Assembly: GCA_942493035.1 (NCBI GenBank) | Contig: OW818666.1 | Coordinates: forward strand, 1,240,001 to 1,304,000 | Length of the DNA stretch: 64,000 nt | Origin: WRGT01 sp942493035 | Lineage (GTDB): Bacteria > Spirochaetota > UBA4802 > UBA5550 | Direction of reading: 5' to 3' | Shown here: in pieces, positions 8,273 through 15,702 of the stretch | Numbering within the stretch: position 1 is the stretch's first letter | Layout: every line of letters begins with the position of its first letter | Notes under the pieces: model-generated | Told to the model about the DNA's origin: nothing | Seen by the model: the letters and a program-made list of their open reading frames with translations, nothing else | Databases searched by the model: none | Made by a program: the position numbers and the translations under genes

Positions 8273-9085
8273 CAGCATAATTAGAAACCGTCCGCAGTAC
8301 GTACAGACCTGTATTCCGTCTCTATCCTGAAGTTTAATGATGTTAACCGGGGGAATCCCCATGTGGCACCCTGTGCAGCTGTTTTTTTCAATAACTGCAA
8401 AGGGATTATTTTTTTTCTTAATCATCCTTTCATAGTATGTGAGCAAGCGGTTATCGATGAGTTTTTTGAGTTCATCAATTTTCTGTACTATATTTGCCGG
8501 TGAATTTAATTCGTTGTTCAGGTTGTACAGGCGGTCCAGTCTTATCATTAAATCGAGATCGGACGAAGGTACACCTGTTAGTTCGTTTTCATTCGTGTTG
8601 TATGAGTCGGAATTAGAAAGAGTGTTGAAGTAGGCTTCACATTGCTGCTGAAGAAATTCATATAATTTCTCCGGATCAGGAGATCCGTTAAGGAATGAAT
8701 CGTTTTCTCTGTTGTTGAAAATACGTGCCATCATTCCGATAAAGTATAGATACTGAGTGCTCTGGGTTGTGGGGAATAGACTCAGCATAATATATTTTAC
8801 AGGTTTGCTGTCCATGGACTGGTAATCAATTGATTCATCACATATTCCGATAACAGTGATGAATTTGGTAATGGAATCCGATCTTGCATGCGGAATTGCC
8901 AGTCTGTTTCCTATACCTGTATTTTCCAGGGATTCTCTGTGTACAACCTGTGCGTAATATCTGTCTTTGTTTTCAATGAGTCCGAGATTTTGAAGTTCAG
9001 CAACCAGCTCTTTAAGTGCAGGCTGCTTTTCAGTTGCGGTCAATCGTATTACATGATTTTGAGAAAAGAATTTTTCCAGATTCAT
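8270..9085 (-). CDS. PTS EIIA (fructose/nitrogen type) domain fused to C4 zinc ribbon
   Basis: 271 residues from ATG 9085, preferred over an upstream TTG because GGAG lies 6 bases before it. Residues about 1-150 form an EIIA-2 domain with the phospho-acceptor His in NRLAIPHARSD. A helical, coiled-coil-like stretch follows (about 170-225), then a C-terminal zinc ribbon with two CxxC pairs (CTGCHMGIPP and CTYCGRFL), as in the zf-RING_7 type. No EIIB or EIIC is nearby, so a regulatory PtsN-like role is more likely than sugar uptake. The zinc ribbon could bind nucleic acid or protein (inference). Confidence 0.88.
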   Translation of the reverse strand: MNLEKFFSQNHVIRLTATEKQPALKELVAELQNLGLIENKDRYYAQVVHRESLENTGIGNRLAIPHARSDSITKFITVIGICDESIDYQSMDSKPVKYIMLSLFPTTQSTQYLYFIGMMARIFNNRENDSFLNGSPDPEKLYEFLQQQCEAYFNTLSNSDSYNTNENELTGVPSSDLDLMIRLDRLYNLNNELNSPANIVQKIDELKKLIDNRLLTYYERMIKKKNNPFAVIEKNSCTGCHMGIPPVNIIKLQDRDGIQVCTYCGRFLIML

Positions 9086-9109
9086 GGGGTCTCCATTTGT
9101 AGAGCACAA

Positions 9110-9447
9110 GGTACTTCCCGGGAGGCTGACCTCTGTTCATTTGTTGTATGAATCCATACTTTAGCGGGTCAAGGAGATGTCAAGGGATTTAGAAAAATAT
9201 ATTGTTATTTAAGGGTAACAGTATTCATTATAGCAGTTAACAGATGAATTAAATCATTTTGTCATTTCCGCGAAGGCGGAGATCCATGTATACACTTACA
9301 TAAGTATAATATTAACTATGGATTCCCGTCTGCACGGGAATGACAAATAGTAACAGAAATAAAAGATATAATTCAATCGTTAACTGCTGTAGTTATACAC
9401 TATTACTGCATATTTTTAAATATCTGTATTATGAAGGTTGAGTGATA
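9110..9447. other. Intergenic stretch with family-C repeat
   Basis: About 340 bases between divergent genes. Apart from the family-C repeat at 9261-9345 it is AT-rich, with no ORF or RNA gene I can support. Promoters for both neighbours must lie here, but no strong -35/-10 pair stands out. Confidence 0.5.
9261..9345. repeat. Family-C inverted repeat, copy C1
   Basis: Left arm GTCATTTCCGCGAAGGCGGA-GATCCATG and right arm CTATGGATTCCCGTCTGCACGGGAATGAC are inverted relative to each other. Each arm holds its own small hairpin (CCGCgaagGCGG; CCCGtctgcaCGGG). This GTCATTCCCGCGAAGGCGGGAATCC type is widespread in bacterial genomes. Confidence 0.8.
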
Positions 9448-9906
9448 ATGATAGAAAGTATTAAGCATGATGAAATAACTGATGCAGGGAATCTTATTAA
9501 AGATGTATTCAATGAATTTATCGCTGCGGATTTCTCGGCAGAGGGTATAGGTAATTTTTACCAAAGAGTAAGTTCTCTGGCGATCATGGATAGAATTCAG
9601 GCTGGTAACAGGATAAACGTTTTTAAAAGTGAAAATGAAATTACAGGTTATATAGAAGTAAGCGGTACAAATCATATATATTTTCTTTTCGTAAAAAAAG
9701 ATTTTCAGGGACAGGAGATTGCAAAGAGACTTATTGAATCAGTTATAATCTCTATAAAAAAACAGTATCCGGATGTAAACGCGATAACGGTCAATTCCAC
9801 TTTAAACGCCCTGAAGTTTTATGAAAAACTCGGATTTGTAAAAATTGCTGATTTTCAGATGAAAAACGGTATTATATCATTTCCAATGAGCCTTGAAATT
9901 CAGTAA
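9448..9906 (+). CDS. GNAT-family N-acetyltransferase
   Basis: 152 residues from ATG 9448; a GTG six bases earlier is the alternative. The acetyl-CoA-binding signature is FVKKDFQGQEIAKRL (a Q-x-x-G/E-x-A/G variant), followed by VNSTLNALKFYEKLGFVKIADFQ, the usual C-terminal helix-strand of GNAT enzymes. It transfers an acetyl group from acetyl-CoA to an amine; the substrate is unknown. It stands alone between two family-C repeats. Confidence 0.88.
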   Translation: MIESIKHDEITDAGNLIKDVFNEFIAADFSAEGIGNFYQRVSSLAIMDRIQAGNRINVFKSENEITGYIEVSGTNHIYFLFVKKDFQGQEIAKRLIESVIISIKKQYPDVNAITVNSTLNALKFYEKLGFVKIADFQMKNGIISFPMSLEIQ

Positions 9907-9940
9907 GGATTGGTACCGTGACCGTATGAATTATACTCAA

Positions 9941-10008
9941 TGTCATTCCCGTGAAGACGGGAATCCACTAATTAAATACAATGGATCCCCGCCTTCGCGA
10001 GGATGACA
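9941..10008. repeat. Family-C inverted repeat, copy C2
   Basis: TGTCATTCCCGTGAAGACGGG and CCCCGCCTTCGCGAGGATGACA form inverted arms, 68 bp overall. Same design as C1 but with a shorter spacer. Confidence 0.8.
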
Positions 10009-10031
10009 TTTTGGCTTAAAATCATCAGGTC

Positions 10032-10119
10032 AGAGCACTGGTAACTTCGGGTAATCTATCTCCGCTTCACCTTTGTCGTGGCGGTGAGCAATTTTAACAC
10101 CGGTTTATGAGGTGCTACC
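10032..10119. repeat. Family-B inverted repeat, copy B1
   Basis: Shares TATCTCCGC... and GAGCAATTTTAACACCGGTTTATGAGGTGCTACC with the copy at 20314. The left arm is diverged. Confidence 0.55.
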
Positions 10120-10207
10120 GGAATTTATTCATTCTAAAGTTCTGGACATAAAGTGGGCTATATACAAAAATAGTCATATAGCAGTAATATTTACATTACT
10201 GCTTGTA

Positions 10208-10330
10208 TTCATTAATTATTCTTATATATAATTTTTAGTGTATAAAACAAAAATTACAATATCCCCGCCGCTTTCGGATGCGGGGATAATAGAGTTTTTT
10301 TACTTTAGAAAAGTTAAGGACTAAATACTG
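10208..10330. repeat. Family-A repeat, copy A4
   Basis: 123 bp. Left end TTCATTAATTATT (one mismatch from A1), TTTTTAGTGTATAAAA, central ATCCCCGCCGCTTTCGGATGCGGGGAT, and a right half almost identical to A1 (TACTTTAGAAAAGTTAAGGA then TAAATACTG). Confidence 0.85.
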
Positions 10331-10359
10331 GCTTTTATTAAAAAAATGGAACAGAATTG

Positions 10360-11820
10360 ATGATCGAACATAAAATTAAAAAGTACTTTGACGAAGCTAA
10401 AATTATAATTACAGACAGGCAGATCGGGCAGCTTTCTTTATATTATAAACTGATTGTAGAAAATAATGATGATAATGATCTTACCAGAATCAAAGGAGAG
10501 GATCAGTTCGTTATTAAACATTTTATAGACTCTGTTTATTATACGAAGTTTCTGACTCTTCCTGAATCCCTTGTGGATATAGGTACCGGTGCAGGATTCC
10601 CCGGAATCCCTTTGAAGATAATGAATCCCGACCTTCATCTGATACTTGCAGAACAGCGAAGCAGAAGGGTCGAGTTTCTTAAACTGGCAGTGAAAGAACT
10701 GAAGTTAAATGGTGTAGAATTTTATCCGCATAAGGTTACTGATAAATCTTTTTTTAATGTCAAAGGTGTTATAACCAGAGCTCTTGAGGATGCACCTGAA
10801 ACACTAAGCAGGGTCGAACACTTTCTCCCTGAGTCCGGTGTAGTTATCTTTCTGAAGGGACCTGATGCGTCGGGTGATCTTCTTGCGCTGACTGAAAGCA
10901 ATAAAAAAAATTATACAATTGAGCTGGATAAAAATTATACTCTCCCGGGGACCGATTATTCAAGAAAAATACTTCTCTTCAGAAAAGGTAGAGATACATT
11001 CAGGAAAATATATAAAATTATGAAAAACGAAATTGATACACCGGGCATCTCAATAACCTCAGAGGATAATAAAACTTATAAAGAGATAAAGAGACTTGCT
11101 GTTGGTGACGGTATGAAAAAGCTCGGCGCTGTTGCAGTGGCAGGTAAAAAGATAATATCCGATTATATTGCAAAAAACGGGAGTACAGATCTTAAACTTC
11201 TCCTCCCTGATGATTACACCGAAACAGATACGGATTTTGATCTGATTATTTCGGGATTCAGAAATGCCGGATCGTTATATATATTGAAAAAATCGCTTTA
11301 TAACGAACTTGAAGTGTCGACCGGTAAAACTCCTATTCTGATTGCACCGCTTCCGGTTATCGAAGAGTGGACGGGCAGCGTCGGTGAAGGATGCACGCCT
11401 GTAATACCTTTTCAGGATCCTCTCAATGTCGGGTCTGCTGTAAGGTCGGCTGCAGGTTTTGGAGTCACTCAGATGATTTTAACATCAGATGCGGCGAATC
11501 CGTTTCATCCGAAATCAATAAGAGCTTCGTCCGGTGCTGTATTTGAAGTTGAATTTTTTCGTGGTCCCGCTCTTGGTGAAATTTTCAGTATTGCAGAGAA
11601 ATCCTCCATCGAAATTCTCGCTCTGGATAAAAACGGTAAAGACATCTCCGATGTTGAATTCCCGTCTAAGTTTATACTCATTCCCGGCGTAGAGGGACCG
11701 GGGCTCCCTGCGGTTTATCTGGATAAGAGCGTATCTATACCGTTGTCTGATAAAATTGAATCTTTAAATGCATCTGTAGCTCTCTCTATTTTTATGTATG
11801 AGTGGAACAGAAAAAAATAA
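10360..11820 (+). CDS. Fusion of RsmG 16S rRNA methyltransferase and SpoU-type RNA methyltransferase
   Basis: 486 residues from ATG 10360. Residues about 1-205 are RsmG/GidB: the SAM-binding VDIGTGAGFPGIPLKI and LILAEQRSRRVEFL, and FLKGP; this enzyme makes m7G527 in 16S rRNA. Residues about 215-486 are a SpoU/TrmH SPOUT enzyme with a substrate-binding-like segment, motif 1 NVGSAVRSAAGFGVTQ, motif 2 FILIPGVEGPGLP and motif 3 IPLSDKIESLNASVALSIFMYEW, which typically 2'-O-methylates rRNA or tRNA. Both enzymes look intact. The reading frame is continuous across the join. This fusion is unusual; RsmG is normally about 200 residues. The exact SpoU target is unknown. Confidence 0.92.
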   Translation: MIEHKIKKYFDEAKIIITDRQIGQLSLYYKLIVENNDDNDLTRIKGEDQFVIKHFIDSVYYTKFLTLPESLVDIGTGAGFPGIPLKIMNPDLHLILAEQRSRRVEFLKLAVKELKLNGVEFYPHKVTDKSFFNVKGVITRALEDAPETLSRVEHFLPESGVVIFLKGPDASGDLLALTESNKKNYTIELDKNYTLPGTDYSRKILLFRKGRDTFRKIYKIMKNEIDTPGISITSEDNKTYKEIKRLAVGDGMKKLGAVAVAGKKIISDYIAKNGSTDLKLLLPDDYTETDTDFDLIISGFRNAGSLYILKKSLYNELEVSTGKTPILIAPLPVIEEWTGSVGEGCTPVIPFQDPLNVGSAVRSAAGFGVTQMILTSDAANPFHPKSIRASSGAVFEVEFFRGPALGEIFSIAEKSSIEILALDKNGKDISDVEFPSKFILIPGVEGPGLPAVYLDKSVSIPLSDKIESLNASVALSIFMYEWNRKK

Positions 11821-11854
11821 ATTGACATCAGTCTTTATTCATTAACTTTTCTAA

Positions 11855-12017
11855 AGGGCGGTCCCAAAAACTCTGTTTTCGGGACCGAAGGGAGCCCGGC
11901 GGGGCTTATAAACGGGCTACGCCCGAGCGAACACGACGTTCGCCTGCCAGCACCGACACGAAGTCGAAATAAAGCTGGCCTTTGACCATGTAAAGATTGG
12001 GTTAATAGAACTGCCCT
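11855..12017. repeat. Family-D structured element
   Basis: 163 bp bounded by AGGGCGGT and ACTGCCCT. It is more GC-rich than its surroundings and holds a run of stems: CGGTCCC/GGGACCG (11859, 11881), CGGGC/GCCCG (11913, 11921), GCGAAC/GTTCGC (11927, 11938) and GCCAGC/GCTGGC (11946, 11974). It could be a mobile palindromic element or a structured RNA. I recognise no known RNA family. Confidence 0.55.
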
Positions 12018-12029
12018 AAAGTAAAAAAT

Positions 12030-12083
12030 GTAACTACTCAAAAACCGGTGGAATTTTATCTCCGCCAGCTTATGAGTAGTTAC
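12030..12083. repeat. Family-B repeat, internally deleted copy B2
   Basis: Perfect 11-bp terminal inverted repeats GTAACTACTCA and TGAGTAGTTAC enclose ACCGGTGGAATTTTATCTCCGCCAGCTTA. The GC-rich core of the longer copies is missing. Confidence 0.7.
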
Positions 12084-12155
12084 GTGAAATAACTTAAGAG
12101 TAAAACCTGATTATTAAAAAAATGAAATCGTATTTAAAATATAAAGGAGAAAAAA

Positions 12156-12683
12156 ATGTCATTAAAATCTAAAATAAGAACTATTCCCGATTTCCCGAAG
12201 AAGGGGATTATGTTCAGAGATATCACTACTCTTATAAAAGATGCTGCAGGCTTTAAAGAGGTAATTGATAAATTCTCTGCAAGATATAAAACAATGCAGA
12301 TTGATTACGTTGTAGGAATTGAAGCGAGAGGTTTTATCATCGGCGGAGCGCTGGCATATACTCTCGGGAAAGGGTTTATACCGGTAAGAAAACCGGGTAA
12401 ACTCCCTTATGAATCACTGTCATATGAGTATGAACTTGAGTATGGTACAAGCACACTGGAGATACATACCGATGCTATAAAGAAAGGGGATAAAATCCTC
12501 ATAGTAGATGATCTTCTTGCTACGGGCGGAACTTCTATAGCTGCAGCAAAACTTGTTGAACAGCTCGGAGGAGTTGTTGTTGAAATGGCTTTTATAGTCG
12601 ATCTTCCAGAGGTCGGAGGGAGAGAGAATCTTGAAGAGAACGGATATAAAATGTTTCATCTTGTAGAATTTGAAGGGGAATGA
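12156..12683 (+). CDS. apt: Adenine phosphoribosyltransferase
   Basis: 175 residues, standard length. The PRPP-binding loop is ILIVDDLLATGGTSIAAAKL, and the N-terminal segment IRTIPDFPKKGIMFRDITTLI and GIEARGFIIGGALAY are typical of Apt. It makes AMP from adenine and PRPP in purine salvage in the cytoplasm. AAAGGAG lies 7 bases before ATG 12156. Single gene with its own terminator downstream. Confidence 0.97.
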   Translation: MSLKSKIRTIPDFPKKGIMFRDITTLIKDAAGFKEVIDKFSARYKTMQIDYVVGIEARGFIIGGALAYTLGKGFIPVRKPGKLPYESLSYEYELEYGTSTLEIHTDAIKKGDKILIVDDLLATGGTSIAAAKLVEQLGGVVVEMAFIVDLPEVGGRENLEENGYKMFHLVEFEGE

Positions 12684-12762
12684 TTCAGACAGTAGAGATT
12701 ATTCCGAATAGAGCTGTTTTAATTTTCTGTCAGAATATAAAATAAATATTTAATAATATCAT

Positions 12763-12786
12763 GCCCGCAATTGCGGGTATTTTATT
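12763..12786 (+). terminator. Terminator after apt
   Basis: The 14-base palindrome CCCGCAATTGCGGG is followed by a T-rich tract (TATTTTATTT). Confidence 0.7.
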
Positions 12787-12887
12787 TAGCAATAAGTTCA
12801 GGCCGGGTTTTCGAAATACAAATAAGTTGTAACAAAACTTGTATAGTTATTTTCCGATGATATTATATTTACATCTGAATGTTAATG

Positions 12888-12985
12888 TTAATTCTTAACA
12901 AGTATTTTGATGTAGATAAAGGACATATCTTCCCGTTGCCTTTGGCGGGGATAATAGTATTTTATTATTTAAGTGATTTATATTT
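12888..12985. repeat. Family-A repeat, degenerate copy A5
   Basis: The core ATCTTCCCGTTGCCTTTGGCGGGGATAATAG resembles the A1 centre, while the outer arms are decayed. It lies just upstream of the htrA ribosome site and creates a spurious 40-codon extension in the htrA frame. Confidence 0.5.
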
Positions 12986-12998
12986 CAGGAGATTGAAA

Positions 12999-14117
12999 AT
13001 GAAGAAAATATTTCCAATGGTCTTTTTACTCTCGATAATTTTGACTGCTCCCGATTTAATCGGGCAATCATCTTTCCTTTCAGAAACGGCAAATAAGTCC
13101 CCATTAAAAAAATCTGAAACATCAATTGCCCATGAACTTCAGAATACTTTCCACGATATTTATAATCAATATAAGGATTCAGTTGTTTTTATCAGTACTG
13201 AAAAGACTGTGAATATAAAAGGTTTTAATCCGTTTATGGATGATCCTGTTTTTAGAGAGTTTTTTGGAATGAAAGAGAATGCTCCCAAAACCAGGAAAGC
13301 CCGCGGTCTAGGAACCGGATTTATCATTTCAAGTGACGGTTATATCTGTACCAATCATCATGTAGTACAGAATGTGGATACTGTTACCGTTACAGTGGCA
13401 GATAAATCATATGAAGCTGAAATCATCGGATCTGATATGGTGACGGATATTGCCCTTCTTAAAATCAAGGGTAAAGGGGAGTTTAAACCGGTATATTTCG
13501 GAAATTCAGAAGATGTCAAAGTGGGAGATTTTGTTCTCGCTATAGGGAATCCTTTTGGTCTTGATAAGACTTTTACTTCAGGTGTAGTAAGCGGAACCGG
13601 GAGACGCCAGCTCGATGAAACCGGTAATTCTCATATACAGACAGATGCAGCCATCAATCAGGGTAATTCCGGTGGTCCGCTGATCAACCTTGATGGAGAG
13701 GTTATCGGTGTCAACAGGGCAATCTATTCGAGCACTGGAGGGAATATCGGTATCGGATTTGCAATACCTGTAAACTTTGCAAAGGAAACACTTGTTGAAT
13801 TACAGAAATACGGGAAAATAAAACGAGGATATATCGGAGTTGCCATGGCACCGATTACCGATGATATAGCTAAAAAACTGGGTCTTCAGAGCAATCAGGG
13901 AGTTTTCGTGGGAAATATTGTCACCAACAGCCCGGCTGCAAAATCAGGATTGAAAGAGGGTGATGTGATTCTTAAAATTGACGATAAAATTATAAAAGAT
14001 GGGGCTTCTCTAATACAGATGGTGAATACTAAAAAAATAGGTACAACCATAAAGATAACGTATTGGAGAAATAAAAAATCAGAAAACCTTAATCTAACAA
14101 TAAGCGAACGACCTTAA
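12999..14117 (+). CDS. HtrA/DegP-family periplasmic serine protease
   Basis: 372 residues from ATG 12999, chosen because AGGAG precedes it and a signal peptide (KKIFPMVFLLSIILTAPDLIG) follows; the frame upstream of it is repeat sequence. The trypsin-like domain has the catalytic triad His in CTNHHVVQ, Asp in MVTDIALLKI and Ser in NQGNSGGPL. A single PDZ domain follows (about 280-370, GYIGVAMAPI...GLKEGDVILKID). It degrades or refolds damaged envelope proteins. The single PDZ makes it DegS/HhoA-like in size rather than the two-PDZ DegP. Confidence 0.94.
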   Translation: MKKIFPMVFLLSIILTAPDLIGQSSFLSETANKSPLKKSETSIAHELQNTFHDIYNQYKDSVVFISTEKTVNIKGFNPFMDDPVFREFFGMKENAPKTRKARGLGTGFIISSDGYICTNHHVVQNVDTVTVTVADKSYEAEIIGSDMVTDIALLKIKGKGEFKPVYFGNSEDVKVGDFVLAIGNPFGLDKTFTSGVVSGTGRRQLDETGNSHIQTDAAINQGNSGGPLINLDGEVIGVNRAIYSSTGGNIGIGFAIPVNFAKETLVELQKYGKIKRGYIGVAMAPITDDIAKKLGLQSNQGVFVGNIVTNSPAAKSGLKEGDVILKIDDKIIKDGASLIQMVNTKKIGTTIKITYWRNKKSENLNLTISERP

Positions 14118-14123
14118 TTGGAA

Positions 14124-14164
14124 ATTTATTATCCCCGTCGCCGGAGGCGGCGGGGATAATAAAT
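14124..14164 (+). repeat. Family-A core hairpin, probable terminator of htrA
   Basis: Only the palindromic centre of family A is present: ATTTATTATCCCCGTCGCC pairs with GGCGGCGGGGATAATAAAT in a stem of about 19 bp, 7 bases past the htrA stop. It may serve as a transcript-stabilising or terminating hairpin. Confidence 0.7.
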
Positions 14165-14193
14165 GTTAATGAATTAGCACTGATGGGCAATAT

Positions 14194-14238
14194 GCAAAAT
14201 AAAAAAGCCGCTTAATATAAGCGGCTTTTTTATTTTGC
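14194..14238. terminator. Bidirectional terminator
   Basis: A near-perfect 45-base palindrome: GCAAAATAAAAAAGCCGCTT and its complement around TAATATAA. A runs on one side and T runs on the other serve both convergent genes. Confidence 0.9.
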
Positions 14239-14252
14239 ATCGGATTTAAATT

Positions 14253-15494
14253 TTAAAGTTCGGCCATATTCTCTTCTTCATTTTCTTCGTCTATAAAATC
14301 GCTGTCCTGTAAATTGTATTCCGCTTTTACTGTTTTTGAAGAACCGGATTTGTAACCCTGTTCGTTGCTGTCGTTTTCGTTCCCTTCTGTAGACTCATCT
14401 TCTATATCTGTTTCAGGTTTTTCGGTCTTTTTGTATTTATACATCATCTCTTTGGTGCTCATCTCTTTCCACTGTTTTGCACGTTCAACATATTTTCCGT
14501 TAGGATAATTATCGATGTATTTCTGGAACTCTCTCGACGCAAGATCATAGTTTCTGGCCATAAAATATGAGTATCCGATTTTAATACTGGCATCCTGATC
14601 TTTGTGGTAATATCCGTTGGATAGAACTCTGTTTAAATACGATATAGCGTTGTCATACTGTTTCAACGCGAAATATGATTCTCCAATCCAGTAAAGTGAA
14701 TTCTCTGAATTAGTAGTCCCCGGGAACAGTGCCAGATATTTTTTAAAATATGTAATAGCAGGGTAGTATCGTCCTTTTCTGTAACTGTTTATGCCGCTCT
14801 CATATAACTGCTTTGTGTATGATTTTGTGACATCACCGGTATAGTTGCTGAAGTTGGAATAATATTTCAGGAAGTGATCGTACAGCTCGTAAGCCTCACC
14901 ATCCTGTCCCATTCTCTTATAGGTTCTGGCTTTACCAAGTATTGCCTCTTCGTTATTTCCGTTTTCAGAAAGCGCGAGTTCAAACATCCTTTTGGATTTC
15001 TGGAACTCTGCAGTTTTCAGATAAGTATGTCCAAGCTCTGTGTAAATTCTACTCCGGAAATCCTTGTTATCGCTATAATTAAGAAGACTAAGGAGAGAGT
15101 GAATTCCCTCTTCATCGTATCTCTTCATAATCTTAAGACGTGCTATCCGCGCATTTATCTCTTTCTCCATATCGGATGGAAGTTTTCTGGTCCCTTTGAT
15201 AAGGTAGATGTATTTCAGATAGGCGAGCCTGTTGAGATTGAGTTTTTCATAACTCTCGGCAATATAGTAATAAGCTTCCAGGGATGAGTCGGTTCCCGGG
15301 TATTTGGCTATAACTTTAGTAAAGATATCTATTGCTTTGTTTATAGATTCTTTATCATTTCTTTCAAATGACATTTTACCTTCAACGATAAGCTCTTTTG
15401 CTTCCCGTTCAGGTTTTACGAATGAATCATAATAGGCAATTAATCCAATACCCATAACGATAAAAATGATTCCAACTAATATCCACTTTTTCAT
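14253..15494 (-). CDS. Membrane-anchored tetratricopeptide-repeat protein
   Basis: 413 residues from ATG 15494 (AGGAG upstream); an in-frame ATG ten codons earlier lacks a ribosome site. An N-terminal TM anchor (KKWILVGIIFIVMGIGLIAYY) is followed by about eight TPR-like helical pairs (ALEAYYYIAESYEKL, AYLKYIYLI, SLYWIGESYFALKQYDNAISY and similar) and a low-complexity acidic tail (about 350-413). The pattern resembles YbgF/BamD-like envelope scaffolds. It is probably periplasmic and mediates protein contacts. It is followed downstream by a bidirectional terminator. Confidence 0.85.
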   Translation of the reverse strand: MKKWILVGIIFIVMGIGLIAYYDSFVKPEREAKELIVEGKMSFERNDKESINKAIDIFTKVIAKYPGTDSSLEAYYYIAESYEKLNLNRLAYLKYIYLIKGTRKLPSDMEKEINARIARLKIMKRYDEEGIHSLLSLLNYSDNKDFRSRIYTELGHTYLKTAEFQKSKRMFELALSENGNNEEAILGKARTYKRMGQDGEAYELYDHFLKYYSNFSNYTGDVTKSYTKQLYESGINSYRKGRYYPAITYFKKYLALFPGTTNSENSLYWIGESYFALKQYDNAISYLNRVLSNGYYHKDQDASIKIGYSYFMARNYDLASREFQKYIDNYPNGKYVERAKQWKEMSTKEMMYKYKKTEKPETDIEDESTEGNENDSNEQGYKSGSSKTVKAEYNLQDSDFIDEENEEENMAEL

Positions 15495-15702
15495 TAAAGC
15501 TCTCTCCTGAAATTCTTTATTCATATATTGCGGTAACAGAACAGTTGTTTCACGTTACCGGAGATCAATCCGCCTTTTGAGTATACTGAATTCCAGAGTA
15601 AATATTTTTTCGGATTCAGTTTTAAACATATTGAGTCATTACATCTTTATTAATAAATATCTGAAATCCTGTTTTAAAAAACTTTTTTATAAGAAAAACA
15701 GA

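Larger units (their letters stand above)
9907..10359. other. Intergenic stretch packed with three repeat families
   Basis: About 450 bases with no gene. It contains, in order, family-C copy C2, a family-B copy and family-A copy A4. The remainder (10120-10207) is featureless AT-rich sequence. Confidence 0.6.

Noticed and set aside
12879..12998. Forty-codon N-terminal extension of htrA
   Set aside because: It is translated repeat A5; the proper ribosome site and signal peptide lie at 12999.
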